64,000 bases of DNA from an uncultured Dokdonia sp. (lineage in GTDB: Bacteria; Bacteroidota; Bacteroidia; Flavobacteriales; Flavobacteriaceae). Shown here one piece after another: positions 18,560 to 27,610 of the stretch. The stretch is taken from the NCBI RefSeq assembly GCF_947492815.1, contig NZ_CANLOB010000012.1, positions 1-64,000 of the forward strand. Direction: 5' to 3'. Numbering within the stretch: the first letter of the stretch is position 1; every line of letters starts with the position of its first letter. A model generated the notes under the pieces. That model saw only the letters and a program-made list of their open reading frames with translations. It had not been told where the DNA came from and did not search any database. The translations under genes were made by a program, and so were the position numbers.

Positions 18560-18976
18560 TCAATTAGCAAAAATTCCTTTTGAGTACTTATAACTTTTAA
18601 ATTCTAAAGGGTTATCGCTAAAATCTAATACAAACATGGTTTGCTGTTCTCCACCTAATCCTTTATATCTATCTTGAGGTTTTATAATAAAGTCTAATCC
18701 ATTATTCTGTAATCGTTCTTTTATAATTTCAAAATCCTTGTGTTCTAAAACACACCCAAAATGAGGGATAGGAACTTTAAGTTCTTCTACAAAACCACAA
18801 AAGTCTAATGGAGGCCTATTCTTAGAGACATGTGCAGAGAGCTGATGACCAAAAAAATTAAAATCTACCCAATTTTCTGTTTCTCTTCCTTTTTCACATC
18901 CTAATATATCATGATAAAACCTTATAGTACTTTGGATGTCTTTTACTTTAAATGCGAAGTGAAATGCGGTATTCAT
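18560..18976 (-). CDS. VOC (glyoxalase-fold) family protein
   Basis: A 138-residue vicinal-oxygen-chelate protein. The first beta-alpha-beta module has a metal-ligand His near the start (FHFAFKVKDIQSTIRFYHDILG), the second has HFGCVLEHKDFEIIKERL, and it ends with NPLEFKSYKY, where Glu is the usual last metal ligand. Family members include dioxygenases, glyoxalases and resistance proteins; the substrate is unknown. No export signal is present. It is divergent from the Lrp-type regulator at 19143, so the two may be linked in regulation. Confidence 0.85.
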   Translation of the reverse strand: MNTAFHFAFKVKDIQSTIRFYHDILGCEKGRETENWVDFNFFGHQLSAHVSKNRPPLDFCGFVEELKVPIPHFGCVLEHKDFEIIKERLQNNGLDFIIKPQDRYKGLGGEQQTMFVLDFSDNPLEFKSYKYSKGIFAN

Positions 18977-19142
18977 TATATTATTTGTGATTAAATTATT
19001 ACATTTTCTATGTGTTCAGCTATCCAAATCTGGATATTTTAAAATTACATGTAGTATATTGCATATAGAAATTGATTCATCAGGTTTATTAAATATTGAC
19101 AAATGAATCAACTTTAATTTAACAATTTAAGCGCAAAAACAA

Positions 19143-19553
19143 ATGATAGATTCTATTGACAACAAGCTTTTAGCTATTTTAAAAGAGAATTCACGATTAT
19201 CTTTTGCAGATTTAGGTAGGAAAATAAATTTATCTCCTTCGGCGGTTCGTGAGCGAATTCAAAAAATGGAAGATAATGAGGTGATTGAAAAGTATAGCAT
19301 AGAGATAAATCAACGAAAACTAGGGTACGACATTGAAGCTTTTATTCTTCTTAAGGTATTTCAAGGACAATTAAAACATGTTATTCAACAAGTAGCAATA
19401 CTGCCAGAAGTAGTTGAAGCACATAGAATTACGGGAAGTCAAAATATTCATTTAAAAGTACTTCTTAAAAGTCAGCTTGATCTTCAAAAATTAATAGATA
19501 AATTAATGGTTTTTGGGGATACGAATACCTTTCTAATCCTTTCTAAAATATAG
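19143..19553 (+). CDS. Lrp/AsnC family transcriptional regulator
   Basis: A 136-residue regulator. An N-terminal winged helix-turn-helix (DNKLLAILKENSRLSFADLGRKINLSPSAVRERI, about 5-55) is followed by a short AsnC/RAM ligand-binding domain (about 65-136, VVEAHRITGSQNIHLKV). The family senses amino acids or related metabolites as dimers or octamers. It is slightly shorter than E. coli Lrp, as is common. Divergence from the VOC gene and nearness to two RidA-type genes suggest control of an amino-acid-related pathway, which is inference. It starts at ATG 19143. Confidence 0.9.
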   Translation: MIDSIDNKLLAILKENSRLSFADLGRKINLSPSAVRERIQKMEDNEVIEKYSIEINQRKLGYDIEAFILLKVFQGQLKHVIQQVAILPEVVEAHRITGSQNIHLKVLLKSQLDLQKLIDKLMVFGDTNTFLILSKI

Positions 19554-19634
19554 TATACCTTCCTATTTACTATCGGTTGCATTTTTAGCATCCTAATTAT
19601 ATACTTTGGTACCTTATTATTAAATAGCGGTTAC

Positions 19635-19652
19635 ACGCTTTCGCGAAAGCGT
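19635..19652. repeat. Intergenic GCTTTCGCGAAAGC palindrome
   Basis: An 18-bp perfect palindrome (core 19637-19650) in the convergent spacer between the Lrp regulator and the M36 protease, 27 bp left of the shared terminator. Confidence 0.9.
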
Positions 19653-19679
19653 ATAAAAAAGACAATAGAAAAGCATAAA

Positions 19680-19707
19680 AAAAGCTAGTCTATTAAAACT
19701 AGCTTTT
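19680..19707. terminator. Bidirectional terminator between lrp-type gene and M36 protease
   Basis: A 10-bp perfect stem (AAAAGCTAGT / ACTAGCTTTT) with an 8-nt loop, flanked by A-rich sequence on the left and T-rich sequence in the right arm. It lies between convergent genes. Confidence 0.8.
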
Positions 19708-19730
19708 ATACTTATTATAATTTGTGGTGC

Positions 19731-22382
19731 TTATTCAATAATAAGTTTAGATGTATAATTACTACTATCATTTATGATATTTATAATATATACACCTCTA
19801 GATAAATCTGTAGCATTTACAGATACCCTACCCTGAAGTGTGGCAGGTTTATTATACACTTCTCTACCGTTCATATCGTAAATACGGATTTGACCTTCTC
19901 CAAATGTACCAGCTACATTCACAGTAATTTCACCATTTGAAGGATTAGGGAATATGCTAAATACAGTGTCTAAATCATTTTCATTGACACTTAATAAATC
20001 TTCGCAACTCTCAATAACATCACTAGGAAGATCGAAAGCCTCCGTTTGATCAAATCTGTTATTAGAACTTCCTTGTTCAGCACTAAAGCCAACACCACGT
20101 GTAGCAAATACGTTCCATATCGTACAAGTTGCAAAATCTTTCTCGTCTTCAGGAATTATTGTATTCATTTCGACAGCGGCAAGAATACCATCTCTACCGT
20201 CTACAAAACCAGGACTACAAGATTGTAACTTTAATCCATCTACTACTAATTGAAGAGCGATATTATTTCCTCCTGTTCCATTATAAAAATCTTCATCAAA
20301 ACCATACTCATCTATAAAAGCCCAAGTCATATCCCAAAGAATTGTTGCCCAAACAGTTCCTATTCCATGAGGCTGAGATATATTTGGATTATTTACGTCA
20401 TCGTATGTTAATGAGTTTACAGAAAAGTCAGTACTATATTGTGCAGGTCTAATTCCTTGTCCATCTATAGGTTGTCCGATAGCGTATGTTCCAATACCCC
20501 TTCCTTGTTCAGCGGTATCTGCTGAGGTCATAGTAAGTATCAATCCAATATAATCAGACCATCCTTCTCCCATCTGCTCTGCATTTTGCAAGCATCCTAC
20601 ATTATTACCTCCTCCCGTTAATCTATTAGAAAGTCCGTGACCATATTCATGAGCGATAATTCCATTATCTACACTTCCATCTAACATAAAAGGACCTCCA
20701 TTCATTAAAGAAACATTAATAGTCTCTCCCCCTTCCAATGCTGCAATGATAGCTTCTCCATCAGACTGACTTACCATGATACTAGGAATTGACACTTGAT
20801 CTCCAACGGTACCTGGTCCCATAGTGATAGGATCTCCCGCATCATTATTTACCATTATAACAGCAATAGCTCCTTCGTTTTCTGCAGCTAATATCTTTAC
20901 TCCAAATTCACATTCACCTCTTCTTATAACAACAACCTTCCCATCTAAATCCGTTCCATTTATAATAGTATCACAAGCATCTAAAGGATCTGTAGAGTTT
21001 CCTGCATCGTCATCTTGCACTAAAGAGAGATCTCCAACTAGCGGTGTATCTTCTGGTAATGAATCTCCAAAATTTGCAGGTATACCTATGTAAGATCCAT
21101 CAAGAGAACCTCCATTTATTGTAAGTGATTCCCCAGGAGGTCCTGAAGCATTCCATAGAAACATTTGCATTCTTGGATTTACACCATCTGGTGGTGTTCC
21201 AAAAAAAGCATTATTTAACCCTCCTCCATCTTGAGATTCTGCATTCACGGAATCACTTTGTCCTCCTCCGTTTCCATAATTATTTTCTTGAAAATTTCCA
21301 CTTTCTTCATCAAAACCATATTGATACAATACATCATGTAGTACGTTATTCCAATAAAACAGGTTAGTAGTAACCGCATCCAAATTGTTTATAGGTGATG
21401 TATTAAAGTTATATTCAAAATTAAAACTTAATTCTGAACCTCCATCAGGAGAACTCCCTGGTGAATTAGAATCATTAATATCATCATATGCATATACATT
21501 ATTTCCTCTAGTGATGGTAAATTCGGCACCTTCTGCGCCGTTTGTATCATGCCATCCAAAAGGAGATGCTGTTAAATTTTGAGGGTCTGTAACTAGTACT
21601 TCACCTCCATGATTAGGACTCTCTAAAGGAAATGGAAATACGTTATACTGTTCTCCTGCTAAAAGTTCTCTGGAAGTGATTTCTTCTTGAAAACTAACAT
21701 TCGAAACTTCTATTTTATTAGGAAATGATGATACTTCATGTCCATGAGCTTCAAAAGTACAATTTGCTACCCAGTCATGTTGTTGAAGAAGTTCCCCATT
21801 AAGTGCATCTATACGTACGCTATACCAATGCCTAGCATCTGTAGTATGAATACTAATATCCCAAGCGAGTTTGATCTCATTACTCTCAGTAGGTTGATAT
21901 ACCAATTTCACTGGGACTTTTTCTAAAGATACACCACCTTGTGTTAAAATAAATTCTTGTGAAGAAATGGTTTGATCTACTGAAAAATTAGCATTCCCCA
22001 GACCTAAAGAAGTTGCTGCATTAGAAGCTGCTTGAATAGGCAACAATACTGGAGAAACTACATTTACTCTAGAGGAGATATCACTTTGTAAGTTATTTGC
22101 CACATGAATGATAGTACCATTCCTAAAAGCGACATTTACAACACTATTAAAAATTTCGATGTTATTTATTTTTTGGATAGCATACACATGAGTTGTATTG
22201 CTTTTCTTACTAAATACTTCATTTTGGACAGTTAATCCTGAAATATCTTGATCCGTAATTCCGAAGACACTTTTATTGGTCTCTAAGTGATTTTTGATAA
22301 GTATACCATAGTCTTGTGCACTTAGGGAAGAAGTAAAAGCAACAACAAATACAACAAGTAATAGTTTGTAGGATTTTAACAT
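19731..22382 (-). CDS. M36 fungalysin-type metalloprotease with PA domain and T9SS signal
   Basis: An 883-residue secreted protease. The parts in order are: signal peptide (1-22); FTP/PepSY-like propeptide (about 25-205) with VYAIQKINNIEIFNSVVNVAF; catalytic region with a protease-associated (PA) domain inserted at about 435-560 (GKVVVIRRGECEFGVK); zinc motif HEYGHGLSNRL at 578-588 with a downstream Glu ligand in EQMGEGWSDY; and a T9SS type A sorting domain (about 805-883: VFSIFPNPSNGEITVN, RGVYIINI). Such enzymes digest environmental protein. The ORFs on the opposite strand are shadows. It is monocistronic, ending at a bidirectional terminator. Confidence 0.93.
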   Translation of the reverse strand: MLKSYKLLLVVFVVAFTSSLSAQDYGILIKNHLETNKSVFGITDQDISGLTVQNEVFSKKSNTTHVYAIQKINNIEIFNSVVNVAFRNGTIIHVANNLQSDISSRVNVVSPVLLPIQAASNAATSLGLGNANFSVDQTISSQEFILTQGGVSLEKVPVKLVYQPTESNEIKLAWDISIHTTDARHWYSVRIDALNGELLQQHDWVANCTFEAHGHEVSSFPNKIEVSNVSFQEEITSRELLAGEQYNVFPFPLESPNHGGEVLVTDPQNLTASPFGWHDTNGAEGAEFTITRGNNVYAYDDINDSNSPGSSPDGGSELSFNFEYNFNTSPINNLDAVTTNLFYWNNVLHDVLYQYGFDEESGNFQENNYGNGGGQSDSVNAESQDGGGLNNAFFGTPPDGVNPRMQMFLWNASGPPGESLTINGGSLDGSYIGIPANFGDSLPEDTPLVGDLSLVQDDDAGNSTDPLDACDTIINGTDLDGKVVVIRRGECEFGVKILAAENEGAIAVIMVNNDAGDPITMGPGTVGDQVSIPSIMVSQSDGEAIIAALEGGETINVSLMNGGPFMLDGSVDNGIIAHEYGHGLSNRLTGGGNNVGCLQNAEQMGEGWSDYIGLILTMTSADTAEQGRGIGTYAIGQPIDGQGIRPAQYSTDFSVNSLTYDDVNNPNISQPHGIGTVWATILWDMTWAFIDEYGFDEDFYNGTGGNNIALQLVVDGLKLQSCSPGFVDGRDGILAAVEMNTIIPEDEKDFATCTIWNVFATRGVGFSAEQGSSNNRFDQTEAFDLPSDVIESCEDLLSVNENDLDTVFSIFPNPSNGEITVNVAGTFGEGQIRIYDMNGREVYNKPATLQGRVSVNATDLSRGVYIINIINDSSNYTSKLIIE

Positions 22383-22563
22383 ATTATTTATATTTTAAAT
22401 TAAAGATAAAAATACTTCCTCATGTGTTGTTACTGAAATCGAATCGGTTGTTTTTCGATCATATTTCAGAAGAAAAATGTATTTAGGTTCTAAAAAAAAA
22501 ACGAATATAATGTTACACCTTTTAGTCATCTATTACTTAACAATGGATTAGTGAATAATTAAG

Positions 22564-22726
22564 TAACCTGTTGTGCATTCTGAATAGATTTCTTGATTTC
22601 CTCCTCCCTAAATGGTGAATCGGAGAAATCTTCATTACTTTTCTTTAGGATTTGAGGTAAATAATAGAGATTGATAGGATAATATCAATTGTTTTGTCTA
22701 AATACACAACGAGTTGAGTAATATGC
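22564..22726. repeat. MITE-like repeat, copy A
   Basis: A non-coding element of about 160 bp. It starts TAACCTGTTGTGCATT and ends with AATACACAACGAGTT, whose reverse complement matches the start, so it has imperfect terminal inverted repeats. Copy B lies at 26738-26905 in the same orientation, and the pair brackets the GMC dehydrogenase cassette. The interior of the two copies is diverged. A further partial match (TTAACCCTTTGTGCAC) occurs near 22810. Confidence 0.55.
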
Positions 22727-22983
22727 CATTACTATTGATGTGATAATAGATAGTGTATCAACATGCAAGTTTGTGAATTTTCCTATGAAAATTATATCTC
22801 AAAAAACCATTAACCCTTTGTGCACTTAGATGTTCGTTACTCTCATCCCCTTGTGAAATTTTAATCTCAATCTTGAAGGAATAACAAAAAAATTGTCAGT
22901 ATTCCTTTTAAGATTTTGGAAAATTCAATAAAATCACTCAAAATGAATAACAGATACTACTGCTAATATTGACACGTTTACAG

Positions 22984-23007
22984 TATACGCTTTCGCGAAA
23001 GCGTATA
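22984..23007. repeat. Longest palindrome copy (24 bp) around GCTTTCGCGAAAGC
   Basis: The core 22989-23002 is extended by TATAC on the left and GTATA on the right to a 24-bp perfect palindrome, the longest of the dispersed copies. It lies about 130 bp upstream of the GMC cassette. Confidence 0.9.
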
Positions 23008-23139
23008 AAAAATATTCAAAAAACATATACATGCGTTATTTTAAAAGGTAACTGCATTAATTATCATCAAAAATACCCGTATAAATACCTATAAAAATCA
23101 TTCTTAAAAAAAGTATTTTCGATTCATAACCAGTTTATT

Positions 23140-23607
23140 ATGAAAGAAAATAACAATGGGCCTGAAATCTTATTAGAAATTTCGGCATACCTAACTGGCT
23201 TTGAAAAAGCCGATCTACTAGGTACTGGAATGTTAGACCCATACTACAGGTATACTGTAAATCAGTATGTAAATGCAGACGATTCAAGTACCCTACAGTC
23301 CTTTTTAATGGAATCTAAAGACATCGTAGACACCTTTGGTCCTGATGAAGATGCTGTTATCAGTGCCGTTAAATCTCGCTTTTTGCCTTACTCAAAATTC
23401 AACACACTCGTTACTCAAATAGTCACTATGTGGTACACAGGAGAGTGGAATGGGAATATCATTTCTATAGATGGGTATACCAAAGGGCAAGCATATGTGC
23501 AAGGTCTTATTTGGGATGCCGCCGAGACACATCCTCCAGGTGCAAAACAACCCGGATATGGTTCATGGGCAAAAGAACCAATTAACTCAAAAGGAAACAT
23601 AAAATAA
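23140..23607 (+). CDS. GMC dehydrogenase small (gamma-like) subunit, no Tat signal
   Basis: A 155-residue protein resembling the small subunit of membrane-bound FAD-dependent sugar/alcohol dehydrogenases (FAD-SLDH family; gamma subunit of FAD glucose dehydrogenase). Family features are the DPYYRYTVNQYV-like helix, the YTGEW block, and the ending GYGSWAKEP. Known homologs carry an N-terminal Tat signal that carries the FAD subunit out with them. Here the frame upstream of ATG 23140 hits a stop within 16 codons with no alternative start codon, so no Tat signal exists. It lies 5 bp upstream of the FAD subunit and is clearly cotranscribed with it. Confidence 0.8.
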   Translation: MKENNNGPEILLEISAYLTGFEKADLLGTGMLDPYYRYTVNQYVNADDSSTLQSFLMESKDIVDTFGPDEDAVISAVKSRFLPYSKFNTLVTQIVTMWYTGEWNGNIISIDGYTKGQAYVQGLIWDAAETHPPGAKQPGYGSWAKEPINSKGNIK

Positions 23608-23612
23608 TTGCT

Positions 23613-25511
23613 ATGAAAGAAAAAGAATACGACGTAGTCATCGTAGGGTCAGGAATTTCTGGAGCTATCATGGCAAAGACATTGACGCAAGCAGGTAAAA
23701 GTGTACTTATCCTGGAAGCTGGGCTTACCGCAGGAGCATCCATGAAAAGTAATGGAGCTTATTACAATTATATGACTTATATGGAAACGTTTTTTAACGC
23801 TTCCGCGAAAGTTCCTAACTCTCCATATCCAAATTTAAAAGATGCTCCGTCTATAGATGTGATCAATATAGAAACCATCCCTAGCCCTACAGAACCTAGT
23901 ACAAAAGGAGACTATTTGGTACAAGCGGGGCCATTACCATTTGGAAGTGATAACTGGCGAGGACCTGGAGGAACGACCATGCACTGGTTAGGAACAACCC
24001 CTAGAATGTTACCTAATGATTTTCAAATGAAAACTAAATACGGTGTAGGTGTTGATTGGCCATTTACTTACGATGATCTAAAACCCTACTATGAAATGGC
24101 AGAACTAGAAATAGGTGTTTCGGGTAGTGTTAAAGAACAAAAAGGTCCTGGTGTTACTAAAAACTATTATGGAAACTATGAGTTTCCAATGGAGAAAATA
24201 CCACAAAGTTATCTCGATCAAGTCTTTATGAAAGAGATGAAAAAAGGGGGTGATTCTGTCGTAAAACTAAATGGTAAAAAATATAAAATAGAATTTGTAA
24301 GCACCCCACAAGGTCGAAATTCTATTCCTTGTCCTGAATATCAATACAGTGACATTAAATGGGATAGAAGAAGAAAAAAATTAGTACTAGAAAAAAGCAC
24401 GCCTACAAATAGGTATCAACAAGCAGGCGCTATTTGGAGCCCTAATGTTGGTTTACGTTGTGAAGGAAATGCAAGTTGTGTTCCTATCTGTCCAGTACAA
24501 GCAAAGTACAATGCTTTAAAAACACTACGGAAAGCTGTTGGCGATCATCTAGATATTAAAACACAGGCCGTAGCTTCAAAAGTACTCGTCGATAAAAAAG
24601 GTGAAAAAGTAACAGGTATAGAATATAAAACCTTTGATACAGGCGATGATGTTGTATATAACACATATGTTGCCAAAGGAAAAATATATGTTTTAGGAGC
24701 TAGTGCTATAGAAAATGCTAAGATCTTATTGGCTTCTGGTATTGCAAATTCGAGTGATCAAGTAGGTCGTAATCTGATGGATCATTGGGTACTACTCACT
24801 TGGGGATTAATGCCTAAAAAATCATATCCATATCGAGGACCTGGATCTACAACGAATATCCCTACTTTTAGAGATGGGGCTTTTAGAAAAAACCATGCCG
24901 CGTGGATTTCTCCAGTAGACAATTGGGGATGGGCTTGGCCCGTATTCTCTCCTGGGTCAGACTTAAGTAACGCACTGAGTCAAAATATGCTTGGTAAAGA
25001 ATTGAAAAATCACTTAAATGATGTCCTTACTAGACAAGTACTGCTACATTTTGAGTGCGAGCAAATTCCAGATCCTGAGAATAGAGTAACAATTGATGAA
25101 AAATACAAAGATCCTATAGGTAACTATCGCCCTATCGTTCATTATCATACCAATGAGTATATGAATAAATCATTGGAAGCTGCTGTAAAGGTATCAGATC
25201 AAATCTTTAAAGAAGCTAACATTGAAGACCATACGAGCTATAGTCAAGATCTTGATCCTGACTATGTAGAATATAATGGAAAAGGGTATAATTTCTGGGG
25301 TGCTGGACATATTGTAGGAACGCATAGAATGGGAACAAAACCTGATAATTCTGTAGTTAATCCAGATCAGCGTACATGGGATCATGACAATTTATATTTG
25401 ATAGGATGTGGTAATATGCCAACATTAGGGACTTCAAACCCTACCCTTACCATGTCTGCATTAACTTTTAAGGCTGCAGAAGCTATTCTTAAACACTTAG
25501 ATAAAAAATAA
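23613..25511 (+). CDS. GMC-type FAD dehydrogenase, catalytic subunit with CX5CX3C motif
   Basis: A 632-residue flavoenzyme of the glucose-methanol-choline family. The FAD-binding Rossmann motif VGSGISGA is at 11-18; the active-site His571 (GTHRMG) and Asn609 (TSNPTLTM) are in place. Cys283, Cys289 and Cys293 form CX5CX3C, the spacing that binds a 3Fe-4S cluster in direct-electron-transfer FAD glucose dehydrogenases. Electrons therefore probably leave through an iron-sulfur cluster, but no cytochrome c subunit is encoded next door. There is no signal peptide. It is the second gene of a three-gene operon with 5-bp and 2-bp spacings. A decayed palindrome at about 23799 encodes NASAKV. The substrate is unknown. 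Confidence 0.9.
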   Translation: MKEKEYDVVIVGSGISGAIMAKTLTQAGKSVLILEAGLTAGASMKSNGAYYNYMTYMETFFNASAKVPNSPYPNLKDAPSIDVINIETIPSPTEPSTKGDYLVQAGPLPFGSDNWRGPGGTTMHWLGTTPRMLPNDFQMKTKYGVGVDWPFTYDDLKPYYEMAELEIGVSGSVKEQKGPGVTKNYYGNYEFPMEKIPQSYLDQVFMKEMKKGGDSVVKLNGKKYKIEFVSTPQGRNSIPCPEYQYSDIKWDRRRKKLVLEKSTPTNRYQQAGAIWSPNVGLRCEGNASCVPICPVQAKYNALKTLRKAVGDHLDIKTQAVASKVLVDKKGEKVTGIEYKTFDTGDDVVYNTYVAKGKIYVLGASAIENAKILLASGIANSSDQVGRNLMDHWVLLTWGLMPKKSYPYRGPGSTTNIPTFRDGAFRKNHAAWISPVDNWGWAWPVFSPGSDLSNALSQNMLGKELKNHLNDVLTRQVLLHFECEQIPDPENRVTIDEKYKDPIGNYRPIVHYHTNEYMNKSLEAAVKVSDQIFKEANIEDHTSYSQDLDPDYVEYNGKGYNFWGAGHIVGTHRMGTKPDNSVVNPDQRTWDHDNLYLIGCGNMPTLGTSNPTLTMSALTFKAAEAILKHLDKK

Positions 25512-25513
25512 TC

Positions 25514-26740
25514 ATGAGCAATTCATATCAACATAATAATAATCCAAGACGTCAACAACTTAATAGTCGTCTTAAACATAAGCAACAACAGGAAGAGGAG
25601 GCTAAAAAATCCCCTAAAACAATGCTTAGAGGTGCTGCAGCACCCGCAACAACTAAAAAAACAGCAACATTAGAAGATTTGAAAGAAAACCTTCAAACTG
25701 CCATGGAGCTAGAACATTCGACCATTCCTCCATATTTATGTGCTTTATATTCTATCAAAGAAGGAAAGAATTTAATGGCAGCAGAAATTGTAAAAAGTGT
25801 TGTTATTGAAGAAATGTTACACATGGTCATGGTGGCAAATTTGATCAACTCCATTGGAGGAAGTCCTATTATTGGAAAAGTAAAAGGCAAACCTTTTATA
25901 CCATCATATCCTACGAGATTGCCTGGTAATGTAGATAAAGACCTTATCATTAACTTAACATCGCTCACCAAAGAACAAGTACGTGTGTTTTGTAAAATAG
26001 AACATCCAGGCGATGAAGAACGTGAAGTTAAAGTACAGTTACGTGTAAATAGCGGAGAGATAGAATACCACTCGATAGGTGCTTTTTATGAGGCCGTGAT
26101 GGAACAAATAGAAACATTAGAAGCCGAAGCCCAGAAGAAAGGGAAAACTATTTTTACAGGAAAAACCCAACAAGTAACGCCAGAGCACTATTATGGTGCT
26201 GGAGGAAGTATCATCAACGTACATAGTATAGAAGATGCAAGAGCTGTAATAGATGAAATTGTAGATCAAGGTGAAGGAAGCTTTGGGTCTATTTTTGCTG
26301 AGCCTTATGGAGAAGGTCAAGAAGAATACCTATGGTTTGGCGCAGATGTAGAAGAATATGCACATTACTTCCGATTTAAAGAAGTACAATATGGTCGTTT
26401 TTACAAACCGACAGATTCTGCTCATAGAGATAGTCCAAATGGAGGACTTCCTACTGGTGAAGAAATAGATATTGATTGGGATGATGTTTATCTGATGAAT
26501 GATAATCCAAAAATGGAAGACTATCCAAAAGATTCTGAAGTATATCAAAAAATGTATGATTTCAATAAAACGTATTGTAATCTCCTCGATAATCTTGATA
26601 AAGGATGTAATGGAAAACCAGAGGTTTTACGAGAAGGGATTATGATCATGTTTGATATGAAATACAAAGCGCAAGAGCTCATGAAAATTCCAGGTAAAAA
26701 TGGACTTGCCGCTGGGCCTAGTTTTGAATATATAGATTAA
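25514..26740 (+). CDS. Ferritin-fold protein (VioB/RebD-like iminophenylpyruvate dimer synthase family)
   Basis: A 408-residue protein with a ferritin-like helical domain at about 52-240 whose pattern matches the family first seen in VioB/RebD: AMELEHSTIPPYLCALYSI (Glu65, Glu67, His68) and IEEMLHMVMVANLINSIGG (Glu99, Glu100, His103) look like a di-metal site. The first 45 residues are low-complexity and polar. The C-terminal half (about 250-408) is family-specific. It follows the GMC subunit by 2 bp. Its TAA stop forms the first bases of MITE-like copy B. Whether it makes a natural product or is a redox partner is open. Confidence 0.82.
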   Translation: MSNSYQHNNNPRRQQLNSRLKHKQQQEEEAKKSPKTMLRGAAAPATTKKTATLEDLKENLQTAMELEHSTIPPYLCALYSIKEGKNLMAAEIVKSVVIEEMLHMVMVANLINSIGGSPIIGKVKGKPFIPSYPTRLPGNVDKDLIINLTSLTKEQVRVFCKIEHPGDEEREVKVQLRVNSGEIEYHSIGAFYEAVMEQIETLEAEAQKKGKTIFTGKTQQVTPEHYYGAGGSIINVHSIEDARAVIDEIVDQGEGSFGSIFAEPYGEGQEEYLWFGADVEEYAHYFRFKEVQYGRFYKPTDSAHRDSPNGGLPTGEEIDIDWDDVYLMNDNPKMEDYPKDSEVYQKMYDFNKTYCNLLDNLDKGCNGKPEVLREGIMIMFDMKYKAQELMKIPGKNGLAAGPSFEYID

Positions 26741-26905
26741 CCTGTTGTGCATTTTGAATAATTTCATCGATTTTTCTCTCTACTCTAAAGGGAAGATCTC
26801 CGAAATTTTAGTGCTTCCTTTAGGACGGAGTTAAAACACTAAAAAATTCACTAGAAAACTAAAGAGATAAACATCTAAATGCACAGCGAGTCAGATTAAT
26901 AATAC
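26738..26905. repeat. MITE-like repeat, copy B
   Basis: It starts TAACCTGTTGTGCATTTTG and ends TAAATGCACAGCGAGTCAG, again with imperfect terminal inverted repeats. It is in direct orientation relative to 22564-22726, 4.17 kb away, on the other side of the GMC cassette. It begins inside the stop codon of the ferritin-fold gene. The remainder up to 27056 holds nothing recognisable. Confidence 0.55.
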
Positions 26906-27056
26906 ATTCTATCTATACTAATAAATACTGTGTTGCTTGAGTATAATGTCTCTAACACAGCGAATGTCATTTCTAGCGCAGTCGAGAACTACTCTCTAAA
27001 TATCGAATGCGTTTGAACGGACAAAACAACTTTAATTTTTATATACCATAAACACT

Positions 27057-27452
27057 ATGATATCTGTCACCGCCATTTGGACTATTTGTAAAGGGAAAGA
27101 AAAAGAAGCTATTCCTGCAATAGAAGCACTTGCTTCCAAAGTACAAGCTTCAGAACCTGGTACACTTTTATATCTTCCACAAGCTATTAATACCAAAGGG
27201 TATAGTAATCCAATACCAAATCCCAATGATATTGTTTTTGTAGAAATGTATAAAGATCAAGCTGCATTTGATTATCATTTATATGGTCCCAACGGGCAAA
27301 GTGACCCGAGTGGTACTTTTGTTGATTTTGTTCAGAAATATGGTCATCTTTTTGAATGGGATACTACTTCAGATATGCCAAAAATGGTAGTTACTGCGTT
27401 GAACCCTTTTACTGGGTTTGTAAGGGAAGAGATGGGGTTTCCGTGTAAATAA
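27057..27452 (+). CDS. ABM-domain (quinol) monooxygenase-like protein
   Basis: A 131-residue protein with one antibiotic-biosynthesis-monooxygenase (dimeric ferredoxin-like) domain: a first strand ISVTAIWTICKGKE, a helix EAIPAIEALASKVQASEPGTLLY, and FVEMYKDQAAFDYHLYG with the family's conserved His. Such small cofactor-free enzymes oxidise quinols or polyketide-like phenols. It lies 316 bp after the ferritin-fold gene, beyond MITE-like copy B, so it probably has its own promoter though it may serve the same pathway. No signal peptide is present. Confidence 0.82.
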   Translation: MISVTAIWTICKGKEKEAIPAIEALASKVQASEPGTLLYLPQAINTKGYSNPIPNPNDIVFVEMYKDQAAFDYHLYGPNGQSDPSGTFVDFVQKYGHLFEWDTTSDMPKMVVTALNPFTGFVREEMGFPCK

Positions 27453-27462
27453 GGAATAGGTT

Positions 27463-27522
27463 TTATACGCTTTAGCGCTACGCTCTCCCTGGTCGTAAAT
27501 TCGCTTTCGCGAAAGCGTATAA
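27463..27522. repeat. Split palindrome: 11-bp arms around an intact GCTTTCGCGAAAGC copy
   Basis: TTATACGCTTT (27463-27473) pairs with AAAGCGTATAA (27512-27522). The right arm is itself half of an exact palindrome core at 27503-27516. The 38 bp between the arms includes AGCGCTACGCTC. It could be a duplicated palindrome or one interrupted by a small insertion. It sits behind the ABM gene and could act as a terminator hairpin, but no T-run follows. Confidence 0.6.
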
Positions 27523-27610
27523 GGAAAGAATGTTATAACTAAATGCTCTTATTTAAATTGATATAGAAAGGAATTCATTTTATCACAAACCAATAAATTT
27601 TTATTTGAAA

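Larger units (their letters stand above)
22383..23139. other. 757-bp gene-free region before the GMC cassette
   Basis: It contains MITE-like copy A (22564-22726) and a 24-bp perfect palindrome (22984-23007), and must hold the M36 protease promoter and the cassette promoter. No open frame with coding character was seen. Confidence 0.6.

Noticed and set aside
20046..21926. Plus-strand open frames opposite the M36 protease
   Set aside because: They are short, of low-complexity composition, and fully inside a well-supported gene on the other strand.
22984..23007. parS-type centromere site
   Set aside because: parS has TTTCACGTGAAA spacing. This palindrome has TTTCGCGAAA and occurs far too often across the window.
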